DNA from: Paragordius varius
Taxonomy: Eukaryota > Nematomorpha
DNA: 64,000 bases
Assembly (NCBI GenBank): GCA_964247055.1
Contig: OZ176052.1
Span: 6,014,001 to 6,078,000 of the forward strand
Reading direction: 5' to 3'
The notes beneath the pieces were generated by a model. The model was not told where the DNA came from. It did no database searches and saw nothing but the letters and a program-made list of their open reading frames with translations. The position numbers were made by a program, and so were the translations under genes. Shown here piece after piece: positions 53,154 through 64,000 of this stretch. Positions within the stretch are counted from its first letter, which is position 1; the number at the start of each line of letters is the position of its first letter.

Positions 53154-53475
53154 CAGTATGAAGTACGTTTGCTAAAAAACAAATTTTTTATAAAAGTTTG
53201 CATTTTTTTAAAAATAAGGTAATGTCATAATTTAGGATATACAATTTTTATAGTCCAACGGGATTTTTGCGTTTATTTTAAGAGAACTAGCCCATTTTAG
53301 AAGAACAAAAAGATTTGTGACTTTCGGAGCCCGCATCTAAGAATATTGTAGAAACAATTTTTAGAATGAAGTAAGCTTTCATATGGAGCACTTACCACAA
53401 AATATAAATAACTTTCTTAAAACACTGATAAAAGCCAAACCAAAAGTACCATGAAAATCCTGTTACATTTTCCTT

Positions 53476-54027
53476 ATATATTTCCTCAGGTTTTTTTAAG
53501 GACGCTATGGAATGCACCTAAAAGGCTAAAGAAAGCATATTTTTATTTTCGGCTTAAATACCTTAAATACTAATTTTTCAGATATTCTAATTTCAAACTC
53601 TGCGATATGAAACTACCCCAAAAGGTAATGGAGTATTAAATTTGGTACATCATGGCTTTAAGATATTTACAGTGGTAAAACCAAAAAATGAAGTCACATT
53701 AAGTGCCAAAAGTTAATAATTTTTAAATTATGAATCGCTCCGGGGATAAATACCACTTAAAATTTGATAACAAATTTTTCCTATGATTTCGCCAATACCA
53801 CTATGCGTAGCCTTATTATTATTAAGACACCATTTCATTGTAATTTACAAATTTAAGATTTTTAGATAGACTCATTATATATAATAAAAGGCTATTTCTA
53901 CCTATTGTAAATTTGTTTGGTAACATACCATAAAAAAGCCAACTAATGTGCTAATATCATCTATCATGTAAAATCGATGATAATAAATCATGTGAGAACA
54001 TTTTTGTGTTATATAAAATAATCAATA
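53476..54027. other. G-gamma upstream region, repeat debris
   Basis: Contains the AAACTACCCCAAAAGGTAAT block shared with 14521 and 19640, then unique A/T-rich sequence up to the G-gamma ATG. No coding sequence. Confidence 0.4.
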
Positions 54028-54252
54028 ATGTCTAACGCGAATACGCAAAGAAAAGTTGTGGAGCAATTAAGAAGAGAAGCAAATATAAAACGGAGTCCTG
54101 TATCTTCCACACTACAAGATTTAATCAGATATTGCGAGGTAACTTTTTTTTATTAAATTTAGGACAACCGAGCCATTGATTACCTTTTGATTGGATTTGC
54201 AAATGAAAAATCTAATCCATTTAAAGACAAGAGCAGTTGCCAAATTATTTAA
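54028..54252 (+). CDS. Heterotrimeric G protein gamma subunit, 66 residues
   Basis: G-gamma binds G-beta by a coiled coil and anchors the dimer to the membrane through a C-terminal prenyl group. Exons 54028-54138 and 54163-54252 are separated by a 24-nt intron. Exon 1 reads MSNANTQRKVVEQLRREANI, then SSTLQDLIRYCE, as in vertebrate G-gamma (RKLVEQL...DLMSYCE). Exon 2 ends NPFKDKSSCQII, matching the NPFKDK..CAAX end; the CAAX box is CQII, cysteine in place for prenylation. Length is typical (65-75). The stop (54250-54252) lies 28 bases from the stop of WDR83 on the other strand. The gene is too short per exon to show up as a long open frame. Confidence 0.95.
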
Positions 54253-54280
54253 CATCCAACTTTATATCGCACATTATTTA

Positions 54281-57200
54281 TTATATTTCTTTTTCTACCC
54301 ATAAATATATGAAATTTGCCGATGTTGAAAGTATATGATTTTGCTTTGGATGACATGATAGAGACGATACTACACTTTTTGATGCATTATTTATACCATC
54401 ACCATTTAGATTTTTAGTTTCATGTGGCAATTTTGCTTTCAGTGTCGTCTATAATATATGTTAAAATTTATATACATTAGATTATAGAAATAAATGTTAG
54501 TTTTTATTAAACTTTACACTTTTTTAATTTTAACAATTCAATTGTATATGGTCGATTTAGTTTATATATCAATTATAAAAAGAATGATATAGTAAAAGTT
54601 GTATATAAAGGATTGTTTTACACAATTATAAGCGATTCAAATATATAATTCTAAAACAAACTGTTTTGCATATATTTTTGTAGAATTATAAAGGGTGACA
54701 ATTTTTTTGGGTGAATTGAAGTGGAAAATAAAATAATATTTTTAATACCAGCCACACCTATTCTGAATCATTTAATATTGTTTTACTCCTAATTATTGGC
54801 TCCCCTTGAATCTCATCCTTATTATATTCTAAACATTATCCTCAAGATTTAATATTCCTAAATAATCAATTTATTTATGTTAAAAAATCAGTCAATTTAT
54901 AAGAAAAATCCAAAATTTCTATAAAATTTTTATTTGTATATACGCTATATTACAAGATGTTTTGATTGAAATTAAATTTATGACATTAACACTACCAATT
55001 CATTTATAAAAGGATATATGGGTTGCATCATTTGTATGGTCAAAATTCCTAATTGTTCCAGTAAATAAACAAATATATATTTTTGGTGAAAACATCTAAA
55101 TTAACCTCTAAAACGTCCCAACAATATATATAACCATTTTCACTTCCATTGTATGCATATTGGTCATCATGGCTCAATGCATTATCGATTTGAAATCCAC
55201 TGTTTGTTAGAACATTTTGTAAATTATTAGGCATGATCAAAGCTTTAGAAGAAGAATCATTTGGTACTGTGTATTCCGCTAACATTTGGCCATTTCCTTA
55301 TATAAAAAAATATAGATATATAAGGCCAACAAAGTCCTATTGCCACATTCCCGCGGTTTGGTTGGGGCATGAAAATGCGCTAACGGCAAAGGTGAGTTAA
55401 TGATTTTGATCATCCATAATTAGCAAAAAATGCTCACAAAGATAATTTTTAAACAAGTTTTCAAAAAGTCTATACAATTGGCAAAAACTAGAAAAAAATG
55501 TTATATTATATTTGTATTTTACAGTTATCAGTTCGAAATATAATAAATTATTTTTAATGCCGGTATATATTTCGATTTTGGCCCGTCAAGTTCTTTGAGT
55601 CAAAAATGCAGACCGCGAAGCCACTTGTTTGGACACCCCGTAATCCACATTTTTCAAGTATTGTTACAAAAAGGCAACCTATCTGTAATTGGATGTTTTT
55701 GGGGGTTACTCGATATATTTACGATTAAAGAAATACTGCTAAAAAGGTATCAAATTAGCTGAAATTTTTTAAATTCAAATAAACATTAACATAGGTGAAA
55801 AATTTCACATCAATAATTCAGAATTTTTTCAAAGCTTTTAACCACACTGATTCCATCATTTGAGCCAAAATAAACGGCGTAAATCTTTTTAGCACATACT
55901 GATATGATGGACTTTTCAAATTTTAAACCTAGTTTTAAATAATTCATAATGGTAGCATTGGTATCGCCAAATAATTTTAAAGGGCCGAAAAAGATATTTT
56001 TCTTGTCTCTAAGGCCATAATACTGATAAAACCAAAAAAAAGCATTTTTCGGGCAGCGATTTGAGTACCGCTAGTTTAGAGATTAGTGTTTTTTACCGAG
56101 TTTAACCCTATGTATAATTAAAACAATAAAAAAATTAAACATTTTTTTTCAAAATTTTAGAATAAAATTAAACGTTATATATTATTAAAAAACTGAATAT
56201 TATAGGAAATTCACTTATATACATTAATTACACTTGACAACAAATCTTAACTTTTTTTAACTGCCATTCTTGTAAATTTAAAATTTATTTCATTAAAGTA
56301 CATAATTAGTATATCTGAAAAGAAAATTGGTCTAGCATGCAAGGATTTTTTTATATTAGAGTTTATCGATAATTTTTGGCCCCGATTTAACATTAAACTT
56401 GAAATTTCGAAAATTAAAAGTTTTAGATATAAAGCCATGTATTTTATATCATTCGAAAGAGCGCAAAAAACTGCATCTTTTAAATGATAGTAAGTCATTT
56501 AAATCAATCGGATGTAAAAGTTATTTGGATTTAAATGGTCGAAATTTTCAATCCTTAAATAAGTCAAGACTTTTCACAGACAAACTAATTTGAAAATCAT
56601 ATAAATTATTTTAATATAATTATTAGGGTTGTATTAGTATTTAATTTGCAAAAAATGTTTGAAAAAGCTTTTGGTTTGCTTTTTTAATAAAAATTATTAT
56701 TATCATAAATATTTTACCTAGTGGATACTAAAATGCATAGTTATAGCTATAAATTTATTACATAATGGCTATAAAAGATCAAAAATACCTTAAATTTTGT
56801 TTTTATCTTTAAAATTTCGAAATTATCAGCCTCGTAAAGAAAATAAATTAATATTGATGATATGGTAATTTTTAAAAAACAAAAAAACTGAAAAATGGCT
56901 GTTTTGAGTGACATAAAAGCAATAAAAAAATGTTTAAATTAAAAAAACTTTCTTGTGTTATCTTTTTTGGACATTCATCACCATCTAAACAAAGTTTGGG
57001 CTATTTTCATCCATTAGTTTTAAAAATATAATAATTTAAAAAAAATGCTCTCGCTTCGCGCGTTTGTCGCTCTTTGTGTCCAATATTAACTGTCGATGTA
57101 ATACATATTAGTATGCATTTTATAGATTTTTTAATACTCTTTCGAATGATATATTACAAATGGGCATTACTTGTATATTTTCAAAGAAAAACATTTTTTA

Positions 57201-59326
57201 GTAAAATTTTGATAAAGAGGGCGCATAATCAAAAAAATCAAATTATGCAAAATTCTTCCAACGAGTTATAAATTTTATTTCAGATTTACTGTTAAAAAGA
57301 TACTAAATATCAGAAAATGCAAAAAACTCGAGTGGCAGAAAAATTTGTTGTCCAGTGTTATTGAGCCATAAATTTTTTCGCATCAGGGTCATTATGGGGT
57401 AGGGGTTACACTGTATTTAAAACCCAAAATAGTAATACAGTCATGTATCCTTTACCTTATCAAAAATTTATTTTTTTCCGTTAAATGGGTATAAATATTT
57501 GGTAAAGAATAGAAAAAACAAGAGCTCTATGGTAATTATTATGCTTTTTTGATGGATATTGTTAATACCATAGAGCTCTTGTTTTTTCCATTCTTTACCA
57601 AATATTTATTATACTCAATTAACAAAAGAAAATAAATTTTTGATAAAATAAAGGATACATGACTGTAAAAAACTGCTAATTAGTTAAAAAATACTAAAAA
57701 TTTTTAATTCAAAAAAACCTGTATCAATGAGGAAATGTTGTCCATCCAAAGTAGAAACGAAAACACACTTATAATTTTCACCCTTTTTATCGGCCTTGTT
57801 AGTTATGGAGATAGAAGAAAGACCCTTGGTGCTTAATTTATCGCATTCAGCGCGTCCATTGCGTAAATCATAGCGTCTGACACAACCATCAGCACTTGCT
57901 GTAAATATTTCATATTGACTCACACAAATCTTTATTATGCTATCCGTCGCATCTTTTATAATCTATCAGAGAAAAGCACGAACATTTTTTAATATTATCT
58001 CTCAAAAATCATGATTAATTATAATCATATAAAAGGGATTTGCTACTTTATGTTTTGAGTAAAATATTGAGGTTTTATTAAAAAATCTATGTCCCCCTCA
58101 TAATGAGTTTAAAAAATAAGCATCCTTTCCCACAAACTTACCAGTTTATGGGCATATCGAAGCCTTCATTTACCCATAAAAAAGTTAATCATTTTCTAAA
58201 TTTTTAAATATTTTGTAAGATAACCCGACTATTATTAAAGTTAAAATTATACTTATATTAACATATTATACATCGATAAATACGAAGAGTAAATTTAATT
58301 GTGTTAACATGTAATTAGCAGAAATTGATTGATAGAAGATTTTTATGATTGTATAATATTTTTTTTTATAAATATAGATGATTATAAATATATATCATTA
58401 GGCTAAAATATTCAATATGTCATCCTGAATTTAGCGAAACCTAATATTTGTTAAGATATAATACTTGAATCTCAGAATTGGTATTACTTTTCATATCCCA
58501 AATACGGACGGTGCTATCAATTGATCCAGAAAAGAGAACCGTGGAATCCTCATTAAATGTAACACAATTAATTCTCCCTAATGTGATGAATTTTTTTAAA
58601 AAACTGTTTAATTATCAGTTATTAGGATCTCTGGGGCTTATTCATTTATATTGTATTTATGTAATTGGAAAATATCATAAACATATACTAAAATTTCTCA
58701 GCATAACATCATTTTGATGCAGAAATTATTAAAAACCTATTTTTTAAAAAATGTAAAAGAATGCAAACGCAACACAATATGATATATTCAAATTCAGCTA
58801 ATAATATTTTAAAGAACGCCATAAATTAAGGACGGATATCTATCAGAACTGATACATTTTGTATATAAAACATGAAGAAAATCTCATATATTTGGTTTAA
58901 ATATAAGCAGTATCGGTTGCTTATTAATAAACTTAGCGATTTATATTTTATGCTAACTAATTTTTTATTATAATTTCTATGCCATATAAGAATATGTACC
59001 TACATGGCCTTTGAATCTTCGCAAAACTCGACCCGAAGACACGTCAATTAATTTGCAAGTTTTATCCATCCCCCCACAAATAAATTTACAATTGTCTTGG
59101 GTAGCGCAAACATCCAAACATTCTGTACACTGACTCTCATATGTTTTAATTTTCAAATCTTTATAAGGATTCCACAGAGTTATAGTTTTATTGCTACCTG
59201 ACGATAAACAATAACATCCGTCAGCTATTAAATATAATTAATTCTTTAACCATTATATCTTATAGCTCTAATCGAACCTTGATCAGTTTCAATCGTAGTT
59301 CGAAGCTGGGTCGGTAGCGAGGGCAT
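54281..59326 (-). CDS. WDR83: WDR83/MORG1, WD40 scaffold protein
   Basis: WDR83 (MORG1) is a WD40 scaffold linked to ERK signalling, prolyl hydroxylase PHD3 and the spliceosome. Minus-strand exons: 59326-59251, 59224-59000, 58577-58465, 57962-57719, 55296-55106, 54448-54281; 338 residues (human 315), all phases agreeing. Matches in order: DQGSIRAIRYNADGCYCLSS, GSNKTITLWNPYKDL, GGMDKTCKLIDVSSGRVLRR, INCVTFNEDSTVLFSGSIDS, SADGCVRRYDLRNGR, VFVSTLDGQHFLIDTG, GSENGYIYCWDVLE, and SVVSSLSCHPKQNHILSTSA near the end. Intron 1 is 26 nt; intron 4 is 2.4 kb and holds three mobile-element remnants. Exon 5 has an Asn/Ser-rich insert not in human. The ATG lies 54 bases from the INSIG ATG on the other strand. 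TAA stop at 54283-54281. Confidence 0.95.
55326..55641. mobile_element. hAT-like MITE (family G, copy 3), decayed left end
   Basis: The right end reads TTGGACACCCCGTA and the interior has GACCGCGAAGCCACTTGTTT, as in copies 1 and 2. The left end is not clearly recognisable; start approximate. In WDR83 intron 4. Confidence 0.55.
55975..56092. mobile_element. Miniature relic related to the hAT at 46281-48128
   Basis: Holds TTTTAAAGGGCCGAAAAA at one side and CGATTTGAGTACCGCTAGT at the other. This resembles the GGGCC-rich and GAGTATCACT ends of that hAT but with almost nothing between. Confidence 0.4.
57436..57667. mobile_element. Hairpin MITE, near-perfect ~105-bp inverted arms
   Basis: Starts TACAGTCATGTATCC and ends GGATACATGACTGTA. 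The arms match closely all the way to the TACCATAGAGCTCTTG core, around a ~30-base loop. Lies in WDR83 intron 4 beside exon 4. Such well-matched arms suggest recent insertion. Only copy in the window. Confidence 0.8.
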
Positions 59327-59380
59327 ACAAATAAATTTAAAATTGTGTCTGCATGTTATTATGAATGTATCGAAACATAA
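59327..59380. promoter_or_regulatory. 54-bp spacer between divergent WDR83 and INSIG starts
   Basis: The two ATGs face away from each other with 54 bases between. No TATA box or other motif stands out. If no upstream exons exist this must hold both 5' leaders and a bidirectional promoter; inferred. Confidence 0.45.
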
Positions 59381-60554
59381 ATGTTATTGCTAAAAAGATT
59401 TTCATGTTTAACACGGGCCAGTATATTATTTACCCTGGGAGTTTTAACATCTCTTATTTTAAATTTATTGCAAGTGCAAAGAAATATAACCATTTTTCCA
59501 AATAACTCCAATTCCTTACTTTATACTGTTTGGTGGGTTCCCCCTTCTTGTGGTTTTGTTGCAGGTTTATTTAAATATTTTTATTTTACAAGTTATAATT
59601 GGTCTACTTTATCCGTTTCTCGATTTTTATTTTGGAGAGTTTGCTGTTTATGACCGAGAATGGTCAAGTATAATGCGTTGCGTAGCCGTCTTTTTTGGAA
59701 TCAATCATGCAAGCGTGGTATTAATATAAATAACTAATTTTTATTCATTAATATGGTATTAAACTCGTATTTATATTTATAAGAAAATAGATTTCGCAAA
59801 TAATATGCAATTTTCGTTGACCCTTGCAGCCCTGTCAGTCGGATTATGGTGGCTATTTGATAGATCACGCATTGGATTTATTGTTGGACTTATAACTGCA
59901 TTTATCACCACACTCATTTGCCAACTTCTTGTTTACAATGAAATTTTCGAGTAACATAATAAAAGATTTTTTTGGCATATAAATATATTAGTTTTTTGGA
60001 ATTATTATTTTTTTCCGCATATTATAAGAATATATTATTTGGATAGATAAGGCGTAAAATCTATATAATGTCCAAGTAATTTATTAAGTCGCATTTGAAT
60101 TATGAAATGGTCATTTAAAGTTTATATATGGGGGGGGGGGTAACATATGGTGTTGGAAACTTTTTATCTCTTATATACCCTATCAATCATATTGATTCTT
60201 TATGAATAAATGAATTAAAAATATTGTTGGCTTTTTAAAAAGTTGAAGACATTTTTATTTGCATCCCTTATTAAAATTTAACTTTTACTTAACATTTATT
60301 TAGGCTTTTTTTGTAAATATTTTTGTATTTTTACAGATATACAGAACCAGATTTTATATATGTGAGATCGTGGCTCCCATGTATTTTCTTTTCTGGTGCT
60401 GTAACAATCGGCAATATTGGAAGACAATTAATTAAAGTAGTTTATTTATTTTGGAAATTAAAATGTTTTATTTGACAATATATAATTTATTATAATTATT
60501 TTGATTTTCAATTAAATTTAGTACGAAATGGAAGATTATGATAAAGACGATTAG
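59381..60554 (+). CDS. INSIG: INSIG, ER sterol-sensing regulator
   Basis: INSIG proteins sit in the ER membrane. In other animals they retain the SCAP-SREBP complex and steer HMG-CoA reductase to degradation when sterols are high. Exons 59381-59564, 59593-59717, 59784-59950, 60337-60436 and 60522-60554 give 202 residues (human INSIG2 225), all phases agreeing. Conserved blocks: [97 protein letters not shown]. The hydrophobic segments agree with a six-span protein. The first intron is 28 nt. The short acidic tail ([10 protein letters not shown]) lacks the Lys-rich end of vertebrate forms. AATAAA about 90 bases after the TAG. Confidence 0.95.
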
Positions 60555-60723
60555 AAAACAAAATATAGCTGTAATACAAATCCCAAATATATATATATTA
60601 TTTATATGTATTTATTATTTATTATAATTTTGTTAGATACGAAAATAAATAAAAACAATATATAGTTTGTATTTTTACATGAAATTTCCGATAAATTGTA
60701 ATAAAAGTCATATATGAAAACAA

Positions 60724-61323
60724 ATATACCATTTGCACTTTAATAGTGTCTTTGAACATTTTAAGGTGATCCTTAAACACTTGAAGTTAGTCCTTGAACA
60801 TTTCAAGATAGTCCTTGAACATTTCAAGTTAACCCTTGAACATTTCGATTTGGTTAAACACTTCAAGTTGGTCCTTAATATTTTTAAGATTTAATTTACC
60901 CATAATTTTTGCATTTATTTTTTTATTTTATTATAAACCTGATTTTCTATTATTATATATTTATTAATCTAAAAATAAATTTTTTCATTGAAAAACCAAT
61001 ATTTTTATTTCAAGCTAATTTTTTTCCTTGTCAACAAAATTATTTAAATGTTTTCAACGAAAAATTGTAGGTATTAAACCAGAAAACTTAATTTTTAATT
61101 TAATTAAAATCTTACAAAAATAATTCAAAAAATAAATAAAAATATACAGTTTCTGAATGATTAAAAGTTGATGTTGTTAAGTTTATGTTAAATAACAGAA
61201 AATAGTTCAAAAACGATAAATTAGATGAATGATATACGATTTTGATAAAACTTAAAAGCGAAACAAATAAAGTCAAAGGACCAACTTGAAGTGTTTAAGG
61301 ACACTCTTGAAGTGCAAATATAT
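60724..61323. mobile_element. Foldback MITE family A, copy 2
   Basis: Left end ATACCATTTGCACTT, then tandem ~20-24-bp units around CACTTCAAGTTGGTCCTT (about six). The right arm has ACCAACTTGAAGTGTTTAAG and ends CTTGAAGTGCAAAT. The right arm is shorter than in copy 1. The centre matches copy 1 (e.g. AAAATAGTTCAAAAACGATA). Confidence 0.75.
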
Positions 61324-62527
61324 TTGACCCTGAAAATTGTTTTAATATAAAAGATTTTGTTGGATAGTTATCAATATCTAAACGCTTTATCTATTTAAAT
61401 GTTTGGTTCTTATATTTTTTATAAAAGTTTGACGGTCAAATATTAAGCTAAATCTAAAAGTGAAGGCCGAAAACTTTACATAAATAAATGATTTTGTTAC
61501 TGAACTTTTTATTAATTTATATTATTAATTTTAGGTTATTAATTCTATATATTATAACCAAACTTACAAAAAATTTAAGACTCGCAGGGGGCTTGCTTGA
61601 TAAGAGTGATAGTTTATGTAAATATATTTTTTTGTTAAAGGAATATTTACTTTGACTGGGATTGGTTGTTTTACTTTTATAAATAGGTTTAATATTTAGT
61701 ATTAGGTATAAAAATACAACTGTAATATTAATATTAATCAGATTTAATTCATATAATATAATTAATTACTAATTCAATCAATATTATACGATTATAGCAT
61801 AATTTGTATGTATGCTGACAAACATATTCAAATAGATTTGATAAAATGAATCTTAACGCAATCTATATTAATTGCTTAAATAAGCTAAATTGTATAAATT
61901 TAGGAGATTAGATCCAAAAAACTTTATTTGTTTTTACAAATTCAATTGTACACCTTTCGATTTAATTTAATTCGATTTGGTTATTTATGTAAGCAAAACT
62001 CAAGAGTTTATGTAACAAGCCGTCAAAATTCAAATCATTTAGGAATTATATAATTTAGCTCGAAATTCTAATTAAACACATTGCCAGTCCTTATGGTTAT
62101 GTAAATAGTAACTCATCCGATAATAGATGTATTTTTATAGAATTTAATTTAACCCATCCAATTAAATACAATGAACGATATAAAAGAATTTTTTTCAGGC
62201 AAAGTAGGCTAGTTAAAAATACTAATGATTTAACCAAAATAAATAAGATATATGAATTTCGTTACGAAATTTATTATTAATAATAGATTTTAAATATTCA
62301 TTTACGATTTACACGTGTACGTAAAAATATACTAAAAACCTGAAACGAGTATCAAAAAGAATTTATATAATTTTAGCATTTGATTTGACATTTGTGGTGT
62401 TGTAAAAAACTAGAATATATATTGCATTGTCCTGTTATCGATACATAAAAATGAAATGTCAGAGATGTGATACAAAATTATTTGTTTGATTGAAGAGATC
62501 GGCGTAGATAATGAACATTCACTTTCA
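61324..62527. other. Intergenic, no gene seen
   Basis: A/T-rich sequence between INSIG and the lipid phosphatase. No open frame of protein-like composition, no RNA gene and no clear repeat boundary. Confidence 0.45.
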
Positions 62528-62775
62528 TGCAGTAAATATTAAAATTATAAGGGCAAAACGGACTAATATTTTATAAAGACAATATTTTTATATTATTTTT
62601 TTTTTCTATTCAACTAAAATGATAGTGAGAAATATATAATAGTGCAATTCCAATTTACACCTTTATTTATCCATTTTGCGACCCAAAACAATTTGTTATA
62701 TTAAAAACAAAAGTATGGCTGTTTTAATTTTAAAATATTTGTCTTTTTACGTTTTGCCTTTATACTTTCGCTTAC
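62528..62775. mobile_element. MITE family B, copy 5
   Basis: Left AGGGCAAAACGGACTAATAT; right TTGTCTTTTTACGTTTTGCC. Centre with AAAAGTATGGCTG as in copies 1 and 2. Lies just downstream of the phosphatase stop. Confidence 0.65.
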
Positions 62776-62828
62776 ATTATACTTTCTAATAAAATTTCAT
62801 AAAAAGAGTAAATGCCATTTTTTATGAT

Positions 62829-64000
62829 TTAGACTGGAGTATGATTTCTTTTAACATATTCGGAATCAATAATCATTGGACTGACTGATGTGGTCACATG
62901 ATAACGATCATTCAAAGGAGCGGGTTGAGATGAACCATAACTAGTAGTCTGCCCAAATTGACTTTTTTCATAACCTTCTTTTTTACGGTACCACTCTAAT
63001 AAAGTGATATATGGACTTCATAATTTAAACATTTGAAATATGCATAAAAATTTGTAATTTTTATAGATTATATATATTTTAAAGGAATGATTGTTAGCGT
63101 GGTTAAACCAAATATATTTACGTATGATGTGATAATCGCTTTTTTGACCACTTTTATTTTTATAAAAGTGAGTTTTAAGGCTTTCATGAGTTCAATAATA
63201 AAATAATTGGGTCCTTGCTTTTAACACAAAAAAAGGTGACTATAACCTATGTTGAGAGAATTACGCATTCTATATTATGATTAAGCTGAAATGCGTATCT
63301 TATAAAAATATAAATTTTAATTTTCAACCTTTTTTTTATTTTTTTTCTATAAAGACTTTACAATAAAAGTCGAAAATTAAAATTTATATTTTTATAAAAT
63401 ACGCATTTTAGTTTAATTTTTAATAAATTTTATAAACTATGTATTTTTCAATTTTTTTATAATTACAACGCCTGTTAATTTATAAATCCAATAACCTTTT
63501 ATATTTGAATTGAATCCTGCATCACACCATATATCACGTAATGGATTAAAATTACGAATCGCTGCACTAGCCTATATATAAAAATTATATTCAAATGAAT
63601 ACTTATAAATTAAAAATTTTAATTATTAAACTTCAAATTAATTTAAATATTTTTGTAAAAAAAATATTTTTTGATCCATCACATAATAATAATGAATAAG
63701 ATTTTAAAATATATAATGCAATGTACTACCACTAAACATCCATACTTTTATTCTTAAACCAAAACAATGTACACTAACAAACCAGGTTGTATTTATCAAA
63801 AAAATAAGTCTTTTAGATTTTACATACTGTCTTTACAATATTTATTTGATGCTCACAAATAAAATTCCAAACACAGCTCCTAAAGCGAATCCTGCTAGTA
63901 CATCAGACCAATGGTGTTTGAAATCTGATACACGAGTTATTCCAATCCATAACGATAATGTTATAAGGGCTATCAAATAAATTAAAAAGACATAATGTAA
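62829..64000 (-). CDS. Lipid phosphate phosphatase (PAP2 family), C-terminal part
   Basis: PAP2/PLPP enzymes are multi-span membrane phosphatases that dephosphorylate phosphatidic acid, lysophosphatidate and related lipids. Visible exons: 64000-63857 (open at the window edge), 63571-63496, 62995-62829. The first carries the third catalytic motif, GITRVSDFKHHWSDVLAG (SRxxxxxHxxxD type with the His and Asp of the active site; the usual Ser before Arg is Thr here). It also has parts of the last two membrane spans. Later exons give a soluble tail (RNFNPLRDIWCD, EWYRKKEGYEKSQFG) ending RNHTPV. Phases agree. The KXXXXXXRP and SGH motifs must lie beyond the right edge. Family certain; exact member not. 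Confidence 0.85.
63289..63409. repeat. Short hairpin repeat in lipid phosphatase intron
   Basis: AAATGCGTATCTTATAAAAA with AATATAAATTTTAATTTTC on the left pairs with the reverse complement ending ATACGCATTT on the right, around a ~45-base A/T-rich loop. Probably a small MITE. Confidence 0.6.

Larger units (their letters stand above)
49885..53475. mobile_element. Family F element split by nested insertions
   Basis: Left arm at about 49885-50000 (GGTAGGAAAATTTATCAGGA, GGTGCTCCATAATT). Right arm at about 53300-53475 (TGGAGCACTTACCACAAAAT, ATCCTGTTACATTTTCC). Everything between, two family D and two family C elements, arrived later. Confidence 0.55.

Noticed and set aside
60130-60142. Run of G near INSIG, possible G-quadruplex
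   Set aside because: A single homopolymer run in an intron with no spaced partner runs; may also be a sequencing artefact.

Overview
The window is a piece of animal nuclear genome that is roughly three-quarters A+T by eye. It carries nine recognisable multi-exon genes: a KASH-domain protein, SmE (SNRPE), a Shark/HTK16-type tyrosine kinase, WDR61/SKI8, MED17, a G-protein gamma subunit, WDR83/MORG1, INSIG and a lipid phosphate phosphatase. TAA, TAG and TGA all end genes, so the code is standard. The SH2-ankyrin-SH2-kinase, the KASH peptide and INSIG point to a metazoan. Many introns are only 22-34 nt long, mixed with ordinary and multi-kilobase ones. From memory, introns this short are routine among animals only in dicyemid mesozoans, but the long introns and heavy transposon load leave the lineage open.

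Layout. 1-5.4 kb: an unidentified gene end at the left edge, a hAT-type MITE, a short Helitron, a dead mariner and a possible 71-residue minus-strand gene. 5.4-15.2 kb: the KASH-domain gene, with a foldback MITE in one intron. 15.2-26.4 kb: repeat-rich, holding SmE (five exons, four introns of 22-23 nt), a foldback element, a hAT with a perfect 8-bp duplication, and a Helitron carrying a ~300-bp tandem array. 26.5-45.0 kb: a tight cluster of Shark kinase (+), WDR61 (-) and MED17 (+). Kinase and WDR61 are tail to tail 140 bp apart. WDR61 and MED17 are head to head with overlapping or nearly touching start codons. 45-54 kb: a second transposon graveyard with elements inserted into one another. 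54.0-64.0 kb: G-gamma (+) and WDR83 (-) tail to tail 28 bp apart, WDR83 and INSIG (+) head to head 54 bp apart, then a lipid phosphate phosphatase (-) running off the right edge.

The genes are housekeeping or signalling functions (nuclear envelope tethering, splicing, tyrosine-kinase and G-protein signalling, mRNA decay and transcription, sterol sensing, lipid phosphate turnover) and do not form one pathway. Two features stand out. One is the ultra-short intron class, which hides SmE and G-gamma from ORF-based searching. The other is the set of TA-targeting foldback/MITE families, several with tandemly repeated arms, many of them sitting in introns. Gene models were assembled by eye from splice signals, reading-frame phase and family similarity. 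No search or alignment was run.
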